64,000 bases of DNA from Gnetum montanum (lineage: Eukaryota > Streptophyta > Gnetopsida > Gnetales > Gnetaceae). The stretch covers positions 837,279 through 901,278 of the forward strand of contig MNCI01000596.1 in NCBI GenBank assembly GCA_015680685.1, read 5' to 3'. The notes under the pieces are model-generated. The model made no database searches and was not told where the DNA came from. It worked only from the letters and a program-made list of their open reading frames with translations. This document shows positions 56,901 to 64,000 of this stretch, piece by piece. The first letter of the stretch is position 1. Each line of letters opens with the position of its first letter. Both the position numbers and the translations under genes were made by a program.

Positions 56901-57343
56901 CATGCCTTAGGATCCGTGATCTTTCCTTGGAAATCTCCAAGATAAACATATGTGGAAAGATCGAGAAGAGGATAGTTCCATGCATCACATACAGTGATTC
57001 ATCGGGTGATGACACGGAGGAAATGTCTCCATGTCACAGGTGTGCCCAGGAAACTCTGCAACAAAGATGCCTGTATGTAGCAACCACACAAGAAGTAGTA
57101 GACACCCCGTGGTTGACAGCTTCTCATAAGAGCAAACAAATATGCATGGAACGAACTGAGGCAACTCATGCCAACAACCGTGGCATAGACACATTGGAAC
57201 GTGAGCGTCGCCAACTTCCAACCCTGAATTTAAGATCATCAATTGGGAGAAGTTGGGCACTGCTTAGAAATTCAAATAGGCGCTCACTACTTCGGATCTC
57301 TCCCTCACAACTCAGTCATGGGGGAGATGGCCACCTATGCTAA
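53999..57343 (+). CDS. Element D gag-protease polyprotein, intact
   Basis: The ORF encodes 1114 residues starting MASSHAINSPKDN. I chose the ATG at 53999 because the open frame upstream has no earlier ATG. Around residues 195-280 lies a Ser/His/Arg-rich region (SPSSSPSSHHSPSPS). Residues 322-481 form the gag capsid core (FEGGYNADPQHHLQAF, SWYRSLEPETIRRW, RKQIQGWKQ). A compact zinc knuckle, CEVCYYDHPKGC, starts at residue 604 with spacing C-x2-C-x3-H-x3-C, shorter than the usual x4/x4. A Pro/Gln/Tyr-rich region runs to about 800. The aspartic protease carries LLDSGSGVNLIS with Asp at residue 884 and closes with IIMGRAWLSTVDACL. The final 20-25 residues are read from the deletion junction (after QLPTLNLRSS) and are not homologous to pol. 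The protein should form capsids and process itself, but it cannot copy or integrate DNA alone. Confidence 0.9.
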   Translation: MASSHAINSPKDNTGESQDHTHNRNQPCPQQSKVTYTHPDEYVPDFTFVFHQDEQLRWRDMQGNIVLPPDRSAPNMLSRALVQYGMHELLAEYVLDDYDTRDYHPTNAQRIRDARQESQHSLLKGKVPHVISEIGEEEPLTMGFLENDVPPPHSSEEVRHQGLRSTIHIPGSDPREHQLFTAGTITRTNDGLVDRHNDRGRSSRREGKKHHHGDGSPSSSPSSHHSPSPSTSGRSHHEHNAESKGRRDEMPRQEGREELGQGQGRRENREPQRRHHRRHERDDHDEPLFATRSMLDIREAVRIPTRHLKDSRIKRLDINNIPRFEGGYNADPQHHLQAFHDACALQNIDNEWQKLKLFPRTLTKEAESWYRSLEPETIRRWSTMLELFNNKYQTYSRVSNLRKQIQGWKQGAHESLDAAMARYYTLLHRCPGHGYAKRDQLRHLVDGLRNETRRTLGTYAQGRLSQLRAHEVEVLLEQVAQEEGELRKRESAEEYNRDPSLRKKGVKFCDEEDESPLEELVNRKTVPIQKLTTEVSAKVDQMWDSLDSRIETVLKIVEESKDEQSSDKSKNMRRNFNPAHNKGKGKISNSDEAENSDSDNDGGCEVCYYDHPKGCCPIISHLQESGVYALNPRLNQRQTPRRLPYPQGNPRQFHQPLTYYPSGTPPQPIEQHQQWQYPQSWGMPQPTHRYPYRQPDPYGYYVQQPVSPGDAMSHTPRRHYYAREYFRRTPSPPGDIPHSVHPLTPPAPFPQVVPITPPAPTMQGELPTQPQQRHAARSVNIQSVNIQPDTSSGDNCTKRRPFFRTRSPDRLSQQQADGYMYRPLTTNTSEHPSVQGNVTHTVMLTHTVTDWIKVGHLPRKLTDPGSPFIHLQIAGNAPHRALLDSGSGVNLISRKMYHAWNLPQLKKSNIQLELADQSITIPLGLVEDVITTVCGWSYPADFLVIDVNNNEGDFPIIMGRAWLSTVDACLRIRDLSLEISKINICGKIEKRIVPCITYSDSSGDDTEEMSPCHRCAQETLQQRCLYVATTQEVVDTPWLTASHKSKQICMERTEATHANNRGIDTLERERRQLPTLNLRSSIGRSWALLRNSNRRSLLRISPSQLSHGGDGHLC
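57280..57330 (+). other. pol deletion junction of element D
   Basis: Up to about 57283 the sequence follows the protease-RT linker of G (INWGNL in G; ATCAATTGGGAGAAG here). From about 57290 (CGGATCTCTCCCT) it follows the G sequence located after integrase. Element E crosses at the same place. About 2.5 kb of pol is missing relative to G. Confidence 0.8.
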
Positions 57344-58979
57344 TCATATGGGGCCCTCAGTTCTTTTTCAGTTTTTGTTTTACACGTTTTTGTTTTACAA
57401 CATTTTTGTTCTTCACATTTTTGTTTTACACTTTCTTTAACTTTTCTAATTTTTGTTTTACAATTTCTTTAACTTTTCTTGTTTTTTGTTTTACAACATC
57501 ATTATATTTTTCTATCTTTTTGTGTGTGTGTGTGTGTGTGTCATTCATCATGTAAATTCATCACCCAATAAGTGTTCGGGCCGATGGGATGAACTGTTTT
57601 TCATTAATTGCTAATGTTTGGTTTTTACCTTTAAGTTACATTGTTGATACTAAGGTATGTTCTTTTGATATGGCAGGCAATGAGATCACTTCATCCATCC
57701 ATCCATCAAGTCTATGGTTTCCCTTAGCTTGGACATGTACAATTCCCTTCTTAATAAGAACTTTAATGAACCAGTGGCTGGGCATTTCTCAAACTAAGGA
57801 CTGACTCAAGGATTTGCAAAGGGTGTGACTTCAAGGAAACTTGATGCTCTTGTGTTGGTCATTCACTTGGGTGCTTGGATGTTTTCTTCTTGGGTTTTCT
57901 TACCGTTCCAATGTAACCCAATAATCGGAAGCTGAGACAATAAAAATAAAGAAGTCTTTGCATGGTGTGGTCCTCACGCATAAAAACACAAAACAAAAAA
58001 GAAGAAGAAAAAAAGAGAAAAAACAGAAAAAGATAAAAAAAAGCTAAAAAGCTAAAAGTGAGGATTCAAAGCACACCCCTTAGACGGAATAAATTTGGGC
58101 TGCAAGCACTGGTTATGGAACCAAAGTGTTCCCTCTAACTAAGGCCCTTCTCGCTTCCCATTCTCTCTGTTGTTTCGTCGGAATGGTGGTGGCTTCTCGA
58201 AGTTGCATCCTTGTTACCCAAGTGGATGATTTAACCAACTGCATTGATGCGAAGTCACTGGAAGTGGTTGGTTTGAGCCCAGAGTTGGAATGAGATTCGC
58301 CAAGTCACATTAATCATGTAACACACAAGGGGCTGTACACCACCTTGTTCTTGGGATTCCATTCCACTTCTCTTCTTCCCATCCTTCTCTCCATTGTTCA
58401 CCTCATTGCCGGTTGTATCATTGTATATACTTTAGTTGATGCTTTGTTTTCTTTTTGGTAAATTCTTCCGGTTAAGACTTTAACTCTTGTTTCCAAAGGA
58501 CATTCCCCGAGCCTACGGACTCTTTGAATGTGGGATTGTCAGGGCATTAAGGGCATGAGCCTGCTTTGGGGAGGACCCACTGACATTCCTATTTGGAACA
58601 TTAGTTAACTTCTTTTCCTTAACGTTTTGCAATTAATTAACATTTTTGTTCATTTCCATCATGACATCCTTTTTATCGATGCCATAGTTGTCCCTTTTTA
58701 CCTATCATTCCTATTCCTTTTCTCTCTCCATTCTAACGCTACCGGAGGTTCGCGATTAGTCATGGGGGTACGGGGCCTGATTTTTCGATTTTTATCCTAA
58801 GCCCCGGATTTTTTCGTTTTTCTTCCTTACCCCTATACCTTCGGTAGTCATCATCTATATTTTCCCAGATCCATATCAGCCATACCACACCTTAGCCAGT
58901 GAGCCTAAACCGAAGCAAGGTATGCTTTACTTAATGATTCAATTACCCTTGCTAATATATGATGGTGTTGTGTGTGCAG
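57344..58979 (+). other. Element D 3' untranslated region
   Basis: It contains repeats of TTTTTGTTTTACA (57365-57500), a (TG)n microsatellite at 57521-57541 and A-rich stretches at 57980-58050. Purine motifs CATGGGGGAG (57318) and CATGGGGGTA (58760) repeat the true tract. No coding frame is supported. Several hundred bases match G and C 3' regions. Confidence 0.65.
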
Positions 58980-59186
58980 ATGGCAATCATACAACAACAG
59001 AATGGATCTGGAGCAGACACTTGGAATGGAGCAGCGCTGAAGCAGCATGCAAGGAGTGGAATTGATAATGCGCTTACAGATGGACAACGAAAGGCGCAAT
59101 CTAGGCGTTGGCAGCAACAAGACTCTTCTCTTTTCTTCTCTTCTATTCTCTCTCCTCTTTTCTCTCAGCTGCCAACTGTGGCCTGA
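58980..59186 (+). pseudogene. Env-position short ORF of element D, behind a splice acceptor
   Basis: The ATG at 58980 directly follows TGTTGTGTGTGCAG. The 68-residue product MAIIQQQNGSGADTW to LPTVA contains LTDGQRKAQSRRWQQQDSS and a hydrophobic C-terminal half. The same ORF, with the same acceptor, exists in G. In C the slot carries a 2.7 kb ORF preceded by TGATTGCAG. It is probably a remnant of a spliced env-position gene; whether the short peptide is made is unknown. Confidence 0.45.
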
Positions 59187-59350
59187 TGTCATTGTAATAA
59201 GGTGTTCACCCATGTTGTCATGAACACCAGTTTTTGTCAAGTCTTGTAATAAAGACCGTTCACATGTCATCCCATTAGTTCCATTTTCCCTAATAATCCC
59301 ATACCTACCTGATATCATTGTAAGGAACTCGAGGACGAGTTTTCATTCAG

Positions 59351-59361
59351 TCATGGGGGTA
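59351..59361 (+). other. Polypurine tract of element D
   Basis: TCATGGGGGTA directly abuts the 3' LTR start TGATGAGACG at 59362, the expected site of plus-strand priming. Equivalent sites in C (22452) and G (40164) adjoin their 3' LTRs. Confidence 0.8.
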
Positions 59362-60432
59362 TGATGAGACGCGGTTTACACTAGGCCGCGATATCACATC
59401 CCATGCGATATCGCGGACGCGATATCGCGTCTTCTCCTGCGATATCGCGTACGCGATATCGCGTCCCGCCGCCATATCTATAAATAAGAGGCGGCACTCC
59501 CTTCATTTCCCAATCCTGGCTAGTGTAGCGAAGCTCTGGCAGATTGATCACTCCAGAGTTAGAATTTTTCCCCATGTGCCCGCAGTAGGAGTCCTAGAGT
59601 GAACGGCTCTTTATTCGAGCAGCTTGTAACCTGAACCCAAGTTGTGTACGGCAATAAAGACGAACTTGTTTGGATAAACCTTGCAGCACGTGGTTTCATT
59701 TATTGCTTTATTTCCTGCTTTCCTAGTGCGTTCAAGTACGACTTGATTACGAGCGTCTACGGACGTGTACGGCTAGTCAAGGAATCGGCTGCTTGACGCA
59801 ATGCATGAGTACGACTCAATTACGAGCATTGGATGCTTGGTAACCCAGTAGCGTATTCCAGGATTCTGCGCTTGGTAACTCCCGGGTCTAATGTGTACGG
59901 CTAGTTGAGGAATCGGCTGCTCATTGCTAGGCTAGATCGTGTGATAAGTACGACTTAGTTACGAGCACCCACGGGTGTGTACGGCTGGCTAAGGAATCGG
60001 CTGCTTATCACACGTAGGCTAAATAGGTGCCTCAGTACGACCACTTCGAGCACTTGCGTTACGTGTGGCGATCCCAGTAACGATTAGCGTTTGGTAAGCT
60101 GCAGTTGCATAGTTCAGGGTGTGTCCGGCAAGTGGGAACGGATGCTGACGCTAGTTAATTTAGACTTAGATCTTAGTTAGAGTTAGTTTAGTTTTCTCAA
60201 CCCTTTCTCCTGGTAGCATAGAAGATAAGCCAAAAATACCAAAAAAATCACATACCTCAGACTTGCTTAACCATACACCGTGACACATACAAGCAAGCCT
60301 GGGAAGACAACGAACGATTAACCCCAAGTGTTTCTTGTGGCGTTAAGGCATTTAGTCTGCGGAGTTCGACCGGATCGCGCGTGCACGCTCGTATTCGTAT
60401 GGTGGAGTGTTGGGGTACCTCGCCACTCATCA
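59362..60432 (+). repeat. Element D 3' LTR
   Basis: It begins TGATGAGACGCGG and ends CTCATCA. TATA box CTATAAATA lies at 59478-59486 with the palindrome cluster at 59388-59464. It is nearly the same length as the 5' LTR (1071 against 1074). Confidence 0.93.
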
Positions 60433-60437
60433 TCTGG
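60433..60437. repeat. Target site duplication of element D, right copy (TCTGG)
   Basis: TCTGG repeats 52774-52778; the LTR of element E continues at 60438. Confidence 0.9.
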
Positions 60438-60567
60438 GAAGACAATGAATGATTAACCCCAAGTGTTCCATGGGGCATGTAGGAATTTAGTCTACAGAGT
60501 TCGACCGGATCATGTGTGCTACACTCATTTTATATGGTTGAATGTAGGGGTACCTCACGACTCATCA
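60438..60567 (+). repeat. Element E 5' LTR, second part
   Basis: It continues the E LTR after D and ends GACTCATCA. It matches the last 130 bp of the D LTR (53703-53852 region) with many differences, showing that E is older than D. Confidence 0.85.
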
Positions 60568-60568
60568 T

Positions 60569-60586
60569 TGGCGCTATTTCTGGGGA
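60569..60586 (+). other. Primer binding site of element E (tRNA-Asp type, decayed)
   Basis: TGGCGCTATTTCTGGGGA occupies the same position as the D primer site and differs from it at four bases. Confidence 0.75.
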
Positions 60587-60710
60587 CTAAGTGTTTGTGT
60601 GCTAAATAGAACATAAGGGATATCACTCACATTGTTGTGAGCCTGAACGAACCTTCAGGTTAATCAAAAGAGAAAATTTATATAACGGTGAAATTGTCAC
60701 ACTGATAAAA

Positions 60711-62505
60711 ATGTCTTCTTATCATAAGAGCAACTCGCCACCTAGGGACCATACGCGAGATAGTCGGCAACATAAAAAACATAACCCAAATCAGCGAAGT
60801 CCTAAACAATATAAGATGACATATATTCATCCCGATGAGTATATCCCTAATTTTACTTTTATTCTCCATCAGGACAAATAGCTGCGATGGAGAGATTTGC
60901 AAGGTAACATCGTGTTACCCCCAGATCGATTAGTCTCTCGCATGCTTTTCCATGCCTTGGAACAAATTGGCATACAAGAACTATTTGTTGAATATGTTGT
61001 GGAAGATTTTGACATGTGGGATTATTATCCCACAGACGCCCAACATATCAGAGACTTAAGGCAGGAGAGTCAACATGCACTATTCAAGGGCAAGGTCCCA
61101 CACGTCCTTAGCAAAATAGGAGATGAGGAACCCCTTATCATGGGTTCTTTAACAAATGATGTTCCCCCTCCTAATGATGGTGAGGAGGTTGGGTATCAGA
61201 ATCTATGATCAACAATACATAACCATGATTTCGATGCCTGTGAACACCAACTGTTCACAGAGGAAACAACCACTTATGCTAAGGACAGGCACTTAGATCG
61301 TCACCATGATTGGGGCCATAGCAGCTGAAGAGAAGGCAAGAAACATCGTCATAGCAATGGTTCCCCTTCTTCTTCTCCTTCATCCCATCACTCCCCCTCT
61401 CCTTCCACATTTGGGCATAGCCACGATCAACATAAAGATGGGAATAAAAGTAAGAAAAATGAAAGACCTCGATGGGAAAGTTGAGAGAGAGGACAAGGGC
61501 AAGGACGTAGGGAGAGTAGGGAACAACACAGACATCATAGGTGTCATGAAAGAAAAGATCATGATGAGCTCCTACTCGCAACCCAAAGTATGCTTGACAT
61601 AATGGAGGCAGTTAGGATTCCCACAAGGCATTTAAAAGACAATCGGATCAAACGATTAGACATGAACAACATCTCACGATTTGAATGAGGATATAATGCT
61701 GATCTGCAAAATCATTTATGGGCATTCCACGATGCCTGTGCCTTGCAGAATATAGAAAATGAGTGGCAAAAACTTAAGTTATTCCCAAGGACACTCACTA
61801 AAGAAGCAGAAAGCTAGTATCGGTCCTTAGAACCAGAAACCATCAAGAGGTGGAGTACGATGTTAGAACTATTCAACGAAAAGTATCAAATGTACTCCAG
61901 AGTGTCCAATTTGCATAATTAGATCCAAGGATGGAAGCAAGGTACATATGAACCGTTGGATGCTGCCATGGCCCACTACTACACATTGTTACATCATTGC
62001 CTAGGCCATGGGTATGCTCAAAGGGATCAACTTCGCCACATCGTGGATGGGCTAAGGCATGAAGCTAGAAGAACCCTTGGAACTTACGCCCAAGGGAGAC
62101 TCTCACAACTTAGAGCCCATGAAGTACATAGCTTGTTGGAACAAGTAGNGAGTGAAATTTTGTGATGAAGAGGATAAGCCACCAATTGAAGAGTTGGTGA
62201 ACTGGAAAACCTTGCCAATTCAAAAACTCACAACCGAAATAGCAGCTAAGGTAGATGACATATGGAGTTCCTTAGATTCTAAAATTGAAATTGTCTTAAA
62301 AATTGTAGAAGAGTCTAAGGGAGAACAAAGGAGGGACAAAGGTAAGAAAAAGTGGAGTGATTTAACCCCTGCACATAACAAGGGTAAGGGGAAAATCACT
62401 AACTCTGATGTGGATATGGACTCTGACACAGACGATGATGGTGGATGTGAGATCTGCCATTACAACCATCCTAAGGGATGTTGCCCCATCATCTCACATC
62501 TATAG
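60711..62505 (+). pseudogene. Element E gag
   Basis: It starts MSSYHKSNSPPRDH and is colinear with D and G gag. Intact runs include 60897-61208 and 61956-62145 (MDAAMAHYYTLLHHCLGHGY, then GTYAQGRLSQLRAHEV). Stops at about 60880, 61206, 61326, 61687 and 61815 are mostly TAG or TGA at former Gln, Arg or Trp codons. At the N (62150) about 80 bp present in D (55441-55518) is missing. After it, 62152-62505 includes KFCDEEDKPPIEELV and a knuckle CEICHYNHPKGCCP. Confidence 0.85.
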
Positions 62506-63696
62506 GAGTCTGGGGTGTATGCACTTAATCCAAGACTCAACCAATGGCAAACACCCCAAAGGTTACCTTATCCACAAGGTAACCCAAGGTAGTTCCACCA
62601 ACCACAAATGTATTATCCAAGTGGAACTCCACCACAGCCCATCAGATAGCATTAGCAATGGCAATACCCACAGTCATGGGGGATGCCATCGCGGAAACAT
62701 CAGTACCCTTGCCGGCATCCTAATCCATATGGTTATTATTATGTGTAGCAACCAATTTCTCCAAGTGACTCCATGAGTCACACAACCCCCAACCATCACT
62801 ACCAAGTTCGGGAGTACTTTAGAAGGACTCCTTCTCCTCCGGGAGACACTCCATACCCACACCATCCTCCTAATCCATCTGCACCTCTTCCACCACAAGT
62901 TGTTCTCGTAACACCTCCTGATCCAACAATGCAAGGGGAACTTCCTCCTCAACCGCAGCAATGTCATGCTGCGAGAGCTGTAAATATCCAACCTACTGCT
63001 AGTTTTGACAACTGTAAAAAGAGAAGACCCTTCTTCAAAACCAAAATCCTAGACAAACTCTCACAACAACAAGCAGTTGAGTCCATGTACACTCCTCCAT
63101 CACCATCTAACACTTCAGAGCACCCTTCAGTCCAACAGAGTGTAACGCATACGGTTATGTTAACGCATACTGTAATTGACTGGATCAAGATAGGCCACCT
63201 TCCCAGGAAACTAACTGACCCTGGGAGTCCCTTAATCTATTTGAAGATTGTTGGAAATGAACCACATAGAGCTCTTCTTGACTCAGGTTCCGGAGTCAAC
63301 TTAATTTCACGAGAGATGTATCATGCCTGGAACCTGCCCCAACTTAAGAAGAGTAACATTCAACTAGAGCTGGCAGACCAGTCCATCACCATTCCCTTGG
63401 GATTGGTGAACGACATCATTACCACTGTGTGTGGTTGGTCTTACTTAGCTGATTTCCTGGTGATTGAAGTAAACAACAATGAAGGGGACTTCCCAATTAT
63501 AATGGGAAGGACATGGCTTAGTACAATAGACGCATGCTTTAGGATCCGTGATCTTTCCTTGGAAATTTCTAAGATAAACATTTGTGGAAAGATCGAGAAG
63601 AGGAAAGTTCCATGCATCACGTACAGTGATTCATCGGGTGATGACATGGAGGAAATGCCTTCATGCAATAGGTGTGCCCATGAAACTTTGAAATAA
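62506..63696 (+). pseudogene. Element E protease and preceding proline-rich region
   Basis: The frame 62773-63696 (307 residues) is open, running from a Pro-rich stretch into LLDSGSGVNLISREMYHAW with an intact Asp-Ser-Gly site and closing with IIMGRTWLSTIDACF. Upstream, 62506-62772 carries stops. The domain itself looks intact, though the polyprotein containing it is broken. Confidence 0.85.
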
Positions 63697-64000
63697 AGAT
63701 GCCTGTATGTAGCAACCACACAACCAGTAGTAGATACCCTGTGGTTGACAGCTACTCAAAGGAGCAGAAAAATATGCATGGAACGAACTGAGGAAACCCA
63801 TGCCAACAATGAAGGCATAGATACATTAGAATATGAGCATCGCCAACTTCCATTCCTCAATCTAAGATCATAAATTGGGAGAAGTTGGGCACTTTTACGA
63901 AATTCAAATAGACGTTCATTATTTTGGATCTCTCCCTTACAACTCAGTCATGGGGGAGATGGCCACCTATGTTGATCATATGGGGCCCTCAGTTCTTTTT
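63697..64000 (+). other. Element E region after protease, including pol deletion junction
   Basis: It resembles D 57065-57365 base for base, including CGCCAACTTCCA, AAATTGGGAGAAG and the jump to TTGGATCTCTCCC, then CAGTCATGGGGGAG. No RT sequence occurs. The element continues past the window end. Confidence 0.8.

Larger units (their letters stand above)
52779..60432 (+). mobile_element. Element D: complete, young, pol-less Athila-like retrotransposon with intact gag-protease
   Basis: LTRs lie at 52779-53852 and 59362-60432, flanked by TCTGG. A perfect tRNA-Asp-type primer site (53854) and purine tract (59351-59361) are present. The LTRs look only a few percent different by eye, and the single long ORF is open from 53999 to 57343, so this is the youngest insertion in the window. 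RT, RNase H and integrase are absent: the sequence jumps from just after protease to the 3' region present after integrase in G. Confidence 0.93.
51958..64000 (+). mobile_element. Element E: Athila-like pol-less retrotransposon, 5' LTR split by element D, right end outside window
   Basis: The 5' LTR starts TGATGAGATGCG at 51958, is interrupted by D after 52778, resumes at 60438 and ends CTCATCA at 60567. A primer site (60569), gag from 60711 and protease to 63696 follow. After the protease the sequence passes directly to the 3' region through the same junction as in D (about 63880-63930), so RT, RNase H and integrase are absent. Gag contains several stops. Confidence 0.85.

Overview
This window looks like repeat-dense intergenic DNA from the nuclear genome of a large-genome seed plant. 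It carries Ty3/gypsy LTR retrotransposons of the Athila-like and Tat/Ogre-like kinds, GT-AG introns, plant-type TATA boxes, and one decayed fragment of a plant RING-H2 E3 ligase gene. I found no intact host gene, RNA gene or CRISPR array. The species cannot be named from the sequence alone.

Layout. Positions 1-36060 hold two old, diverged minus-strand Tat/Ogre-like elements. I call them A (1 to about 12905, running off the left edge) and B (about 12906-36060). Each reads, in element orientation, LTR, tRNA-Asn-type primer site, gag, protease, a 5-6 kb intron, then RT, RNase H and a second (aRNH-type) RNase H. Inside the intron of both, on the opposite strand, sits a multi-exon gene of unknown function with its own TATA box. 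It spans 2667-5967 in A and 15712-20513 in B. Its exon boundaries and phases match between the two copies. B was later split by element C (21639-30223, minus, 5-bp duplication GACTT), an Athila-like element that kept gag and a 3' extra ORF but lost all of pol.

About 36540-37141 holds a broken copy of a SIS3-like E3 ligase gene, the only recognisable host-derived sequence. From about 38190 begins element F (plus strand, A+T-rich gypsy-type). It is split by G (39347-49189, minus, duplication ATCAT), an Athila-like element with gag, protease, RT, RNase H and integrase, all decayed. E (51958 to beyond the right edge, plus) inserted into or beside F. D (52779-60432, plus, duplication TCTGG) inserted into the 5' LTR of E.

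How they relate. C, D, E and G share LTR ends, a tRNA-Asp-type primer site (clear in D, decayed in the others), a purine-rich motif CATGGGGGTA (best preserved in D), and clusters of GATATC-centred palindromes just upstream of the LTR TATA box. D has an intact 1114-residue gag-protease ORF but no RT, RNase H or integrase. E carries the same pol deletion at the same junction. D and E therefore look like members of a non-autonomous family that needs pol supplied in trans by G-like relatives.

Quality notes. There is one 30-base gap (39674-39703) and four isolated N bases (42489, 44579, 49212, 62150). Each isolated N lies at a duplication or deletion that looks like an assembly join. LTR edges of A and B are approximate. 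Family assignments rest on motif recognition, not on database searches.
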